64,000 bases of DNA from Rhododendron vialii. Taxonomy: Eukaryota > Streptophyta > Magnoliopsida > Ericales > Ericaceae. Location: positions 13,223,501-13,287,500 of the forward strand of contig NC_080569.1 of NCBI RefSeq assembly GCF_030253575.1, read 5' to 3'. A program made the translations under genes and the position numbers. Positions 11,683-21,630 of this stretch are shown piece by piece (positions within the stretch are counted from its first letter, which is position 1; each line of letters starts with the position of its first letter). Under the pieces are notes generated by a model. It made no database searches and was not told the origin of the DNA. It saw only the letters and a program-made list of their open reading frames with translations.

Positions 11683-11901
11683 AAGAATTGGGATGGAGTT
11701 GTGCAGTGGTATGTGTGGCATCAAGCTACACACTTCCGAACCGTTACGATCCAACAGCTCGGATCTCATCTCGAAAATAAATGGCTCTCGATCGTTGGTT
11801 GCCGAGATGAGATCCAAGCCGTCGGATGCCCGATCCGACGGCTCGGAGGTGAGCAGTATGGTGTTTATGCACCTTATTGCATAACACCAACCCAAAGTCC
11901 A
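11683..11901. mobile_element. Foldback MITE, copy A
   Basis: The ends are TTGGGATGGAGTTGTGCA and, inverted, TTTGGGTTGGTGTTATGCA. Internal arms pair GCTCGGATCTCATCTCG with CGAGATGAGATCC. A second copy of the same family is at 20889-21124. It is non-coding. Target duplication is unclear, so the superfamily is unassigned. Confidence 0.7.
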
Positions 11902-12114
11902 TGCAACAAATCCTAGTAATTCGAAATAGAAACTTTTTAATGGGGCCTCCCGTAAAAAAAGTTTATAGAGGCCAATCTCGGTCATCCAAAAGTGTTTTGG
12001 ACAATCCAGATTAAAGACAAACTATTAACGGAAAGAAAGATTTATTATTGGTAATAGTTTAAAAATGCATCTCAACCATTGATTGTCAAAATGGACGGAT
12101 GAGATTGCGCGGAA

Positions 12115-12345
12115 ATACCCTATGAAAGTGCCTAAGACCCTAAATCCTATAAAAGTGTCTAAATCGCTAAAATCCTATAATAGGAAAGTGCACTCTAAAA
12201 TCCTATAATAGTGCCTAAACCCTAGGGTACCCTATGCTATGTTACCATACCCTACCCTAGGGTTTCCTATCCTATAATAGAAAATGCATCTTAAAATTTT
12301 ATGAAAGTACCTAAATCCTAGAGTACCCTACCCTACTGGAGGCCG
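12115..12345. repeat. Dispersed CCCTA/CTATAA-rich repeat
   Basis: Short motifs (CCTATAATAG, AGTGCCTAAACCC, TACCCTA) recur many times. A related block in inverted orientation lies at 48160-48300 (TAGGATTTAGGCACTTTC and variants). It recalls telomere-like repeats but is degenerate and interspersed. Confidence 0.5.
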
Positions 12346-12961
12346 GAGGGTGCAACCCAAACCTAATCAGAGCGAGAGAGACAGAGACGGAGACGGAGAG
12401 AGGAGGCCAATCTCATTTAAAAACTTTACCGTTATATAGTAGGAGCAGTTCGGTCCATTAAAGGATTTCTAAGCCCGCATTAACTGTTAGGCTGATGAAT
12501 CCAAAGCCTGATAAAAGAATAGCCCAGACTAGAAGGCTCAATAAGTCTACACTTTGGACTCTAGCCCAATTATCTCATAGTACTAATTCATCAAACTATT
12601 ATTCCAAACACTTCATCCTTCCAAATTTCACATGCTTCTTGCAAAATCTTCTACGAATTGATTTTCGTACTCTCTTTTTATTATGGACACTCTATTTTTC
12701 ATTCTTGTTTATGTGAATTTTTACGACATTCCAAAAATAGCCTGACTTGAGAACAGATGAAAATTATGCTCTCATGAATTATTCTCGAAGTCATCTTAGT
12801 CGTTAATCCTTTTTAAATGATCTGTATTAAGGAGTATATGGATCAAATTGAAATAGAACCCGTGATAAGTTCAACGGGCTCATAGCGTGGTCTAGCCCAA
12901 TTAGTGTACGGTCACGGTCATCATATATACAAAATTAATTTGTACTGTAGTATACAAGACC

Positions 12962-12963
<2 letters not shown>
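12345..12963. other. Spacer without recognised features
   Basis: No gene or clear transposon end was seen. A small (GA)n-like patch lies at about 12370-12405. Confidence 0.5.

Positions 12964-13039
<76 letters not shown>
12964..13039. repeat. (AT)n microsatellite, ~76 bp
   Basis: A perfect AT dinucleotide run of about 38 units. It creates spurious Tyr-Ile open frames on both strands. Confidence 0.95.
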
Positions 13040-13041
<2 letters not shown>

Positions 13042-14219
13042 AACGGCATACAAGACCCTTATATGACATTGACACATCAAAATACTACACAAATTGGTAT
13101 GTAAGAGGGCCTATACTATATGGCAACTTGTTAAAGCCAGATTAAGTATTTTTTTTTGTAGTATTTCTAAAATTAATTTTCAAACTCGAACCTTTGGCTA
13201 GGGTTGAAAGGCAATACAAGCACAGTTTTTAAAGTACGCGTGCCATCAAGGACGAAATGCAGGGGCGGATAGGCCAAGGTGACCATCCATCCCAAATTTG
13301 AAAAAATCTCATCACTATAATATTCACTTCATCAAAATTCCAAACTATGTACGTTTACTCTTTCAAATTTAACATCTTAGGAACATAAATTTTATTATTA
13401 AGTATACACTTGTCTCGTCGACTTGAAATCGTATGTCCGTCCTTCCTTAGGGGAGAGATGTAAAATAGAGGAATTTGAGAAAGATAGAAATGCCCGGCAA
13501 AAGAAAAAGGCACGCTACTACATGTTTCAAATCGAATAGGTAAAAGTTCCTAAAGGTCAATAAAGAAGCATAGAGTTAAGGTGAAAGAGAGAGAGAGAGA
13601 CACGTCAAGAGAAAAAAAACAAAGTCTGAATATTATTGACAAAAAGCTGCATAAATATTAGGTTACAACCCCTTTTATAAGAGAAATGTATAACCCTAGC
13701 AAACCTAATTCAAAAACGAAAATTTCCAAAATTTGGGGAAAATAATAAAATTGGAAAAAGGAAAGAAAAACATGACTTTTCCAAAAAGAATATACTTCTA
13801 CAGAATTATACTCTAAAAGTTATTAACGAAACAAATATTTCCTAAAACGGCAAAAACGTCCAATTGAAGGCCTAATCGAAAGAATTAGGCCGAAAAACAC
13901 CTTTGATCATCAAGAGTATTGACCGCAGCGCGAAAACAAGTCAGCCCACTAAGTTTGGGCCCGATCTAAGCTCGTCCGAAAGTTGTCAAATCGGGTAATT
14001 TGCAATTAAACAACGTTTGGGCTTCCAAGGCTTTAACCGGTCCAATTGATCATGAAATTGGATCTCCATGTGTTCTACATCAGGATATATGTATAGCTAG
14101 TAGAAAACAACCTAATCAATTAATCTAAAATGTTTGTGCTTTCTTAATTTGTTATTAGTATTTTCTTGGAATCTTGTGAAAGTCAGAATTAAGAATCAAA
14201 ATGTGGGAAAGAAAAGGAG
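13040..14219. other. Repeat-derived spacer
   Basis: AT-rich sequence with A-rich runs. The part from 13540 to 14090 has the look of an old LTR remnant (polar base composition, ending GTTCTACATCAGG), but no paired copy is present. No gene was recognised. Confidence 0.35.
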
Positions 14220-14346
14220 TGCTAGGGACAAAGAAAATTGGCAAAGAAAATACCCTTAAAGTGTACATGAACGGCTCAGATTCACTATGCAGTGCATCTG
14301 AGCCGTTCATATACACTTTAAGAATATTTTTTTTGCACCTAGCATT
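14220..14346. mobile_element. Short foldback MITE with perfect hairpin core
   Basis: The ends are GTGCTAGGGACAAAG and, inverted, ATGCTAGGTGCAAAAA. The core arms pair TGAACGGCTCAGAT with ATCTGAGCCGTTCA around a 14-base loop, with TTAAAGTGTA extending the stem. It is about 127 bp and non-coding. Confidence 0.75.
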
Positions 14347-14494
14347 TCTCGAGAAAGAAAGGCAATGCTCTGGAAATTAAAGTTGGTCTGTGGGTCATCA
14401 TCTCACTTTAATTTGTACTTGATTTTCCAAGAAGGTTCCTCGATCCACATTCTTCCCTTCTAGCTGCTTAAGGCTTAACGAACGTGTTTAATGA

Positions 14495-14529
<35 letters not shown>
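14495..14529. repeat. (TA)n microsatellite
   Basis: About 17 TA units. Confidence 0.9.
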
Positions 14530-14531
<2 letters not shown>

Positions 14532-14855
14532 CACAAGTCAAGGATGACAATTGAGAAATTCCAACTCAAGAAAGAACTTTTGATGCAAATTGGAGAGTTC
14601 GAAGAAAAAGAAATACTCCAAGGAAAAAAAAGAGGATTATTCAAAAGGCCCGTGTACAAATCAAGACAGAGACAATTGAGCCAATTAATTAATTTGGTAT
14701 TTTGGCATTATTGCCAAAAAGAGAAGTGCTCTTGAATTGTACTACTCCAACTTCAGTGAAAGTTGTGGCTTGCTATACTCACACTGGTTGTTGTATATAG
14801 TCAAACAAGTGCATGCAGTTAATTGGTTTTTGTTACTCCTCCTACTGATGAGCGA

Positions 14856-15241
14856 GTGCTGCTATTGGTACATATAACATGTACATATAATGTACATATA
14901 GATTTTGTGGGGTTCAATTCGGGTTTCATAAAGATGATTCGAACCGCTCATTATTTTTAAAACATCTTTTTATGGAGCCCTGTAAAAAATCAGCTCAACC
15001 CGATATCGGTAAGGATTTTTTCTGAATTTGTAGGGACGAAACTAGGCAGTTAAGTAGTTTCGCCTCCACAAATTAAGAAAAAATCCTTATCGATATCGGG
15101 TTGTGCTGATTTTTTACAGGGCTCTATAAAAAAATGTTTGAAAAATAATAGGTGGTTTGAATTATCTTTGTGGAACCCGAGGTGGGCCCCACAAAATTGA
15201 TATGTACATAATATGTACATTTCATATGTACCCCTAGCATT
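14856..15241. mobile_element. Foldback MITE, 386 bp, long inverted arms
   Basis: The left part (GGTACATATAACATGTACAT, then AAAAAATCAGCTCAACCCGA) pairs with the right part (TCGGGTTGTGCTGATTTTTT, then ATGTACATTTCATATGTACC). The arms cover nearly the whole element, with the turn near 15050. Fragments sharing AAATCAGCTCAA and CCGATA occur at about 16210-16430 and 61340-61560, so this is one family with several copies here. The end CCCCTAGCAT reads ATGCTAGGGG inward. Confidence 0.75.
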
Positions 15242-15316
15242 TTTGCCTACTGATAGATGAACGTGATCCAGTTTGCCTTGCCAGATGAACATCATCTAGT
15301 TTACCGTTGGCGTTGG

Positions 15317-15340
15317 AGAGTTGTAATTAATTACAACTCT
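15317..15340. repeat. 24-bp perfect palindrome
   Basis: AGAGTTGTAATT is followed directly by its reverse complement. It has no spacer. Confidence 0.9.
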
Positions 15341-15474
15341 ATAACAAGGTCTCAAGTTCAATTTTTATTATTAATAATTAATTCTTAGGGTCACCTCATA
15401 CAAGCTCACGTTTTGTAAGCGTGTGACAAGACCGTGGAGGATCTATAGGAATTAGTCCAATGTTCAAGCAAACT

Positions 15475-15725
15475 GTCCGCGGACGAGAAAATCTAATTCA
15501 CTGAGGTTCCGTGATTTGGGTGTTTGCGGAGCGGATCAATCTCAACCGTTCAAATGTGTCATGTGTGTTGGATGGTCCGAATTTTAAAGAAAAAAACTGT
15601 TTAAACTATTCGCGAGAATAATTTTTTTAAAATCCGGACCGTCCATTGACGAAACAAACGATGAGATGGGACAGCGCGGAGGCTCTGTTCATGGAGCCTC
15701 CGTGAATAAGGCAATCTCGTCCCCG
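15475..15725. mobile_element. Foldback MITE with GGACGAGA ends
   Basis: The left end GCGGACGAGAAAATCTAATTC pairs imperfectly with the right end (inward GGGGACGAGATTGCCTTATTC). An inner stem pairs TGGATGGTCCGAATTTTAAA with TTTAAAATCCGGACCGTCCA. It is non-coding. Confidence 0.65.
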
Positions 15726-16159
15726 GAAACCTACATATTGCCTCTTTAGATTCTGTGTGGTGTAGTAACTGATAAGTTAATTTGTCTTGTAAAATTGGGA
15801 GAAGAGGTCTCTTTTCCTCTGAATTTCAGCTTTCCACACGAGAATCCAGAGGATGGAATGAAGGAATCTTCCAAAAGCTTGTGCCAGGAAACGAAACAAA
15901 GCTTTGAATTCGATACATTGTTATCAAAGAGTTAAAAACCCTTTAGACCATTCACATAACTACCTTGAAATATTGTCATCTCCTTGGTATTTGATAAATT
16001 ATTTAGTACTCATAGAACATTGTCCTATCCTACTACGAGCTCCGAATTATCTCTCCTTATGATTTTCTTCCCTTTCCCAAAATGAAATTGCAAGAAAAAA
16101 ATTGAAAAACTAATAGTCAATTTAAATGGCCACACGCATCAATGTCCATAAGTACATCT

Positions 16160-16435
16160 TTTATGAGAGTCTAGTAATTCAAACATATATATCTTGCACA
16201 GTTTTTTTTTTTTTTTTGGACCCATCTTAAGTCCCACAAAGATAATCCAAACCACTTATTTTTAAAAATAATTTTTGAATAGTTTCTTTAAAAAAAAATT
16301 AGCTCAATCTAATATGAAAGTGTTTTTCCAAAATTTGAAGAACGAAACTGTGCTACAAATTTTGAAAAAACACTTACCAAAATGGCCCCAAAAATTTTGT
16401 GCAAGATGTATGAAAGGTCCGTGGAAATAGACTTT
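16160..16435. mobile_element. Degenerate copy of the AATCAGCTCAA foldback family
   Basis: It contains AAAGATAATCCAAACCACT, AAATTAGCTCAATCTAATA and two T/A-rich arms around 16320-16380, similar in order to 14930-15130. The ends are ATCTTGCACA (16192) and TGTGCAAGAT (16399), an inverted pair. Confidence 0.5.
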
Positions 16436-16920
16436 TTAGAATCAATAAGTTTAGAGCTACACACAAACACTTACACACACACACAATAAGAATGGACCCA
16501 CACTGCAGTGTGTGTGGGGTCCATTCCTATTGTGAATGTGTGTGGGGTTCACACCAAAGTTCTGAATACCGTACCGGCTAAAGTATCGTTTTTCTTACTG
16601 GTACGGTACGGTACCAGTACCGGTCAAATACCGGTACCGTTTCGGATTTAGCGCAATTACCAATATATAGTTATAAATTGATTTTTTAACGCTCAAAATT
16701 GGTTTAATTCATACTATTAATTAGAATAAGTTGATATTTACCATTAATTTTTGGATAATAATTTCATTTTAGAATACAAATGTTTTAACCTTTTTTTTTT
16801 AGTAAAACATTAAAAGTAAACCATATTATTTGTTATAAAAACTGTTATTCCCCGATTTTAAAATTAAAAAAAAAAACGTAATGAAAAAGTGATGGAAAAG
16901 TGAGTGTATATATACATGTA

Positions 16921-17297
16921 CGGGACGGTTCAAGAGACACCCAAAAAAACACCTAAAAAACACCCCAAATCTCAAATTCATAGTTTCCGATCAAATTTTT
17001 ATGATCCAAACCGTTCAATTTGTGCAGAATGTGATTTTAAAGGTGCTCGCGAGAAATTAACAAAAAAAATGATCGGGAAAGGCTTGATTTGAGCAGTTTT
17101 TATTTGAATCGTTCAATAAAAAACTGTTCGAAACTGTTCGGATCAAGCCCTTCCCGGTCATTTTTTTTGCTGATTTCTCACAGTTACCCTTAAAATCACG
17201 TTCTGATCACATTGAGCGGCTCGGATCATCAAAATTTGATCGAAAACTATGAGGTGTTTTTTTAGGTGTTTTTTTGGGTGTCCCCGAAACCGTCCCG
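16921..17297. mobile_element. Mutator-like foldback MITE, 377 bp
   Basis: The ends are CGGGACGGTT and AACCGTCCCG-like, with arms pairing AAAAACACCTAAAAAACACC with GGTGTTTTTTTAGGTGTTTT. Flanks are ATACATGTA (16912-16920) and ATACACGTA (17298-17306), a 9-bp duplication with one mismatch, which fits Mutator-like elements. The arms continue inward to a turn near 17110. Confidence 0.75.
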
Positions 17298-17508
17298 ATA
17301 CACGTAATTGGAATTAAAAAAATGATTACACATACAACTACAAAACCCACTCTCTTCTTTCATTCACAACAACAAAACCCACTTTTCTGTCATTACCCAC
17401 GCCGCACAGCAAATCCTCTGCAACCCCTTGTTTTCTCCGACTCCGTCTACTGCCGCCAGCTTCTTCTTCTTCTTCCAGACCCCTCTTGCTCCGATCACAC
17501 TCTCTCTC

Positions 17509-18541
17509 CACTACTATAATAATCGTAAAAGACGACAGTTTAAAAGTGTTATTAAACGCGAAAGATGACAGTTTTAAAACTGTCATCTATAGAGCTGTCA
17601 TTAAAAGTCTGAATCTTAAAATGACGGTTTGAAACTGTCATTAATATCTATAAAGATGACGCTTTATAAATGTAATTGAAAATAAAAGATGACAGTTGTG
17701 AAACGTCATTAAAGTGCTTTAAAACCGTCATCTTTTGTAACGACCCGCTCCCACCCTGTATAATATTGTCCGCTTTGAACACCAAAGCCCATCAAACCTC
17801 CCAGTGAGGTCACCCATCCCAGGATTACTCCAGTGCGAACACACTTAACTATGAAGTTTCAATTGGCTTTGGCACCCTCATTGCTTTAAAAGTCCTTGTA
17901 CAAGATAGAATGACGATATATTATTTATAGCACACAACTTACACTTCACCAAGCGATGTGGGACTACCCTCGGTTGACCCTTCTGATCACCGATCCGACA
18001 GCCCCTCGCACGGGTCCCAATTGCGCTCAGACCGGTTGACCACTACCAAGAACTCCCCAGAGGCAGCGCGTCACAATCTCCCCCACTTAGGAACACACGT
18101 CCTTGTATGGGGTCGAGATTCTGTCTCACATTTCCGGTTGGTAGAGGCTCTGATAGCATATGTAACGACCCGCTCCCAATTTGAGACTTTAAAGCAACGA
18201 TGCTCATATATAGATGGCGCCGTTTTCTCCAAAAATAAATTTTTGTTCTTCAATGTCACTTATAAGGAGAAACTGACATTAAAAAAAAAATAGTTATGTC
18301 ACTATTTTACAAAATGACATCATAAATATATTATTAGATCACAGTTTAGGAGAAACTGACATTAAAAAGAAAGAATAGTTATGTCACTATTTTAGAAAGT
18401 GACATCATAAATATTTTATATCACAGTTTTTTAAATGACTGACATTATTTATCTACTACAATCTTTTTAATTACAGTTTTTTCAAAAATTGACATCTTTC
18501 CACTTTTTGAAGCATCATCTTTTAATAATATTGTAGTAGTG
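17509..18541. mobile_element. CACTA (En/Spm)-type non-autonomous element
   Basis: The left end CACTACTATAATAATCGTAA matches the right end, inward CACTACTACAATATTATTAA. The 3-bp CTC flanks lie at 17506-17508 and 18542-18544, although CT-rich surroundings make that duplication ambiguous. Subterminal copies of GATGACAGTTTNAAA and variants at 17525-17730 and 18250-18500 fit CACTA transposase-binding repeats. A Cassandra TRIM interrupts it. Confidence 0.75.
17736..18179 (-). mobile_element. Cassandra-type TRIM retrotransposon with 5S rRNA-like LTR
   Basis: On the minus strand one LTR spans about 18075 to 17736 (TGTGACG... to ...CGTTACA). Inside it, 17850-17787 reads AGTTAAGTGTGTTCGC...GGATGGGTGACCTC, closely matching the 3' half of plant 5S rRNA, the signature of Cassandra. 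A purine tract (AAGTGGGGGAGAT, 18090-18076) precedes the LTR. A Met-tRNA primer-binding-like ATGCTATCAGAGCC lies at 18158-18145. The other LTR survives only as TGTAACGACCCGCTCCCAA at 18161-18179. The internal part is ~85 bp and encodes nothing, as expected for a TRIM. Confidence 0.8.
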
Positions 18542-18567
18542 CTCTCTCTCTCTCTCTCTCTCTCTCC
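18541..18567. repeat. (CT)n microsatellite
   Basis: About 13 CT units adjoin the right CACTA terminus. Confidence 0.85.
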
Positions 18568-18866
18568 TCGTCGGTATCTCTCTCAATCTCTCTCACTGTG
18601 TGTGATGTGTGAGAATTTCTCATTGAGAAAAGGTTAGCAAAATACCACCCGAAATATCTGGTACCACCATCTCGCCCGGTATTGTCCGGAATCGCCGGTA
18701 CCGACCGGTAACGGCCGGTATTGAGGTCGGAACGGTATTGTATGGTTGGAGCACCGTTTTCTCTCCAAATCGGTACATACCGGCCGGTATCGGCCACTAC
18801 GGAACGGTATTCACAACTATAGTTGGTTCACACCTATTGTGAGTGTGTAAGCATTTGTGTATTTTT

Positions 18867-19849
18867 GTGCCGGTTGTATTATTGTTGTTATTATAATATA
18901 ATTTATATAAAGCTTGCCAAGGATGATGTGGCAGATGTTGATCTGTCAACCGACCCTTTTCTTGAGCAGCGTCAGCACAGCGTGGGGTGCCATGCGGCGT
19001 AGGACTTTGTTGGCAGGAGGCGGTGGTGTGTGCGTCTGCTTTTACTGGTCTTCGTGCCGCCACTTTCCTTATTTTGGAAAAGGCGTTTCTCTTTCATACT
19101 CCTCTATTCATCAGTTTCGTTTCTTTATTTTATTCAAACTTTTGTGGGTTTTTTTTTTTTTTTTTTACAAGGGATAAGAATCAGATTACATCAAACTGCA
19201 ATAAGTCCACGATTATTATAAACTCAACCCAAGGAAAAATAGGATTAAAAAAACCCAGCTAGTAGTCCCATTAAAAGGAGAAATAATCCAAGCGAATAAA
19301 ATAGAATATCATCAGGCAAAAATATTTGAATTTTTGATCTAATGAGATGCAAGAGTCTGGACAACTGAACCATCACTCGTATTTGATTCCAACTCAGGAA
19401 GGGGTGACTGGGAGTTCTGGTTCTGATCCGGGTCCTCACTGTTTAAAATGTAGTGTGAAAAAGGTTGCCGTTTTCGTGGAGAACTTCAAATTATACATGA
19501 AAATATTAAAATGCCACATGTTAACCAAACCAAACCAAACAATCTGACATGTCACACTGTATAGGATTGGAAAACAACATTACAACTGCTATGATCCGAG
19601 GAAACATAATAATATATAATACTCTAATAAGGTTGTATGCTCAAATAATGCTGAACAACCGGCGATGTATGGTGGCATGCTGATCAACTACACTACTACT
19701 ATAATTCTACCGGCCAACCATTTATCGATCTTATCAGAAGAGAAGAGAGTTTTAATGTACATCTGATCAAAAGAGATGAGAAGAGTATTAATTTCAATTG
19801 GATATTACGTGACTGTGTGTTGTGAATACTTTCTCTGGCCCCACCGATT
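18867..19849. other. Spacer between nested transposons and inverted-repeat element
   Basis: No gene was recognised. A T run followed by ACAAGGGATAAG near 19155-19175 may be a retroelement tail. The short frames have no recognised homology. Confidence 0.45.
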
Positions 19850-20680
19850 ACTTTTTTTTTTTTGGGCTTATCTACTTTTTCGGTCATCACAAAATACACT
19901 CGGTTTCATTTTTGTTCTCAGAATAATTTTTGTTTCAATTTTACCCTTATGGTTTCTCGCAGATTTCAATGTTACCTTTTTCGTCAAATTTGGACGGCAA
20001 ATACCTTAGTGGCTAACGGATTACGTGAGTTGGCCAAGTGGGAGCCTCTGTGAAACTAAATCGTTTTTACAGGTCATTTTCCCCCAATTTTGGACAATCT
20101 GTAAAATTAAAAAACCCTAATTCTTTTCCCCCCAAATATGCACGACTCTAAAACCTAATCCCCAGAATCTTTTCCCCCGAACCCACCGAATAACACCTCC
20201 CAATGAGCGCCCTAAGAGAGTCCTAGAACTAAATAAGGAGTTTTGGAGCAAGTTTATCAGGTGAGTTAAAAAGGAGAAAAAGCTATTTTGACTAACGAAA
20301 GGACAAAAGTTTATCATCATTTTCAATCTGTTTGAACTGGTGTGAAGATTTTATTTTTCTCATCATTTTATCCTAAATGGTCATAATGAATTTTTTACTC
20401 GAAAGCTTTCAATGATCATCCTAAAAGAGCCCTAAAATTAAATAAGGAACGAATTGGGGGAAGGGATGTGGGGCCTAATGCCTAGTTGTCCAAAATTTGG
20501 TGAGCGTAATCCGTTAGCCACTAAGGCATTTGCTGTCCAAATTAAACGGAAAGGGTAACATTGAAATCTGAAAGAAACTACAAGGGTAAAATGAAAACAA
20601 AATTTATTCTGAGGACGAAAATGAAACCGAATGTATTTTGTGAAGACCAAGAAAGTAGATAAGCCTTTTTTATAACTGCT
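19850..20680. mobile_element. Inverted-repeat element, 831 bp, 9-bp target duplication
   Basis: Arms of nearly 200 bp: 19862-20045 (GGGCTTATCTACTTTTTCGG...) is the inverse of 20495-20676 (...AAAGTAGATAAGCC). CCACCGATT flanks at 19841-19849 and 20681-20689 form a perfect 9-bp duplication. This suggests a Mutator-like foldback. The middle ~450 bp is non-coding and looks unrelated to the arms. Confidence 0.75.
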
Positions 20681-20888
20681 CCACCGATTCACTCATATAG
20701 TGGCCTCTCATTCCCCTTCCCCCTAACAATTAACTCACTAACTTGCTGATGTATATCGCTTTGAAAAAAAAGAAAAGTGTATTAATTCATAAAAATAAAT
20801 AAATTTGACCGGACACCAAAAGTAAACTATTATAACCATCTTTAAATGTCAATCAATGCAAAATTTAACTAAGCTAGCCATCCTTTTT

Positions 20889-21124
20889 CAAGAATTGGGG
20901 ATGGTGTTGTGCAGTAGTGTGCGCAATATCATGTTGTGCACCTCCGAGCCATCGGATCGTGCATCCGACGGCTCGGATCCCATCTCGGCAATGAACAACT
21001 TTCGATCGTTGATTGCCGAAATGAGATCCGAGCCGTCGGATGCAAGATCCAACGACTCGGAAGTGCGTAGCACGATATTGTGCTGCTTGTGCACCTCATT
21101 GCACAACATCAACCCGAAGTCCGT
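20889..21124. mobile_element. Foldback MITE, copy B
   Basis: Same family as 11683-11901: ends AATTGGGGATGGTGTTGTGC and, inward from the right, CTTCGGGTTGATGTTGTGCA, with internal arms CATCTCGGCAATGAACA and TGATTGCCGAAATGAGATC. It is non-coding; the apparent frames on both strands arise from the symmetry. Confidence 0.75.
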
Positions 21125-21507
21125 CAAAGGGTATGATCTACACTAGGCCTACAAAATAAAGAAACCAGTTGTGAGCCTCACAAACTGGATCGATCGGGCT
21201 ACTCTTATCCAAAGGATTGGTGAGAAACCTTATCACAATAATTTTTAGGGTAAAATTTTTGTGACTCATATTCTTATTAAATAATTGGAGTCCGCACTCT
21301 AAGGGAAATTTTATCCATGTATTTTGAAAAATAAAGCCAAATTTTTTAAAACTTTTCTGATTCCTCTTTTCGAGACGAATCAATAACCCACGAAAGTTTG
21401 ACGCAAAACTAACAAATGCAAAAAAAATTCAAATAAAAACAACTTTTAAATTTAAGTCAAGTCTAAGAGAACGCAACCTAAAGCAAATGACTCCTTAAGA
21501 TTAACAA
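21125..21507. other. Spacer without recognised features
   Basis: AT-rich sequence with no gene or transposon end that I can support. Confidence 0.4.
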
Positions 21508-21630
21508 AAATGCTAGAGACACATGTGACACACCTTAGCCACACCCCTCTCTCATACCGGTGGGGCCCACTGGAACGGGCCCTACCTGTATGTGAGAGGG
21601 GTGTGATTGAGGTATGTCATCATGTGAATA
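21508..21630. mobile_element. Small foldback element
   Basis: CACACCTTAGCCACACCCCT and CTCTCTCATA pair with TATGTGAGAGGGGTGTGATT and GAGGTATGT, with a GGGCCC-rich turn near 21570. The outer ATGCTAGAGACAC resembles the ends of the elements at 14220 and 15241. Confidence 0.55.

Larger units (their letters stand above)
16556..18826. mobile_element. hAT-like non-autonomous element carrying nested elements
   Basis: The left end AAAGTTCTGAATACCG mirrors the right end, which read inward contains ATAGTTGTGAATACCG. The 8-bp target copies TTCACACC lie at 16548-16555 and 18827-18834. Subterminal regions at both sides are packed with GGTACCG/CCGGTA motifs, as in hAT transposase-binding arrays. No transposase frame is present. 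Inside lie a Mutator-like foldback (16921-17297) and a CACTA element (17509-18541), so the true host element is only about 860 bp. Confidence 0.7.
16455..18866. mobile_element. Foldback MITE split by a hAT insertion (outermost nest level)
   Basis: The left arm ACACAAACACTTACACACAC at 16461-16480 pairs with the right arm GTGTGTAAGCATTTGTGT at 18843-18860. The two halves are separated by the hAT-like element at 16556-18826, whose target duplication TTCACACC sits inside this MITE. Without the insertion the MITE would be only about 150 bp. Confidence 0.65.

Noticed and set aside
12115..12345. Interstitial telomere array
   Set aside because: CCCTA words are interspersed with CTATAAT words and never form a regular TTTAGGG array.
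12901..13104. Tyr-Ile-rich open frames on both strands
   Set aside because: They are translations of the (AT)n microsatellite.
14220..14346. Perfect hairpin as a miRNA precursor
   Set aside because: The TIR-like ends and MITE form explain the hairpin; no known mature miRNA was recognised and no expression data are available.
17787..17850. A genuine 5S rRNA gene
   Set aside because: Only the 3' half is similar, and it lies in a TRIM LTR next to a primer site and purine tract.
20856..21146. Two opposing frames with SEPSDARSD-like repeats, also at 11600-11985
   Set aside because: They are translations of a palindromic MITE; similarity between strands arises from its inverted arms.
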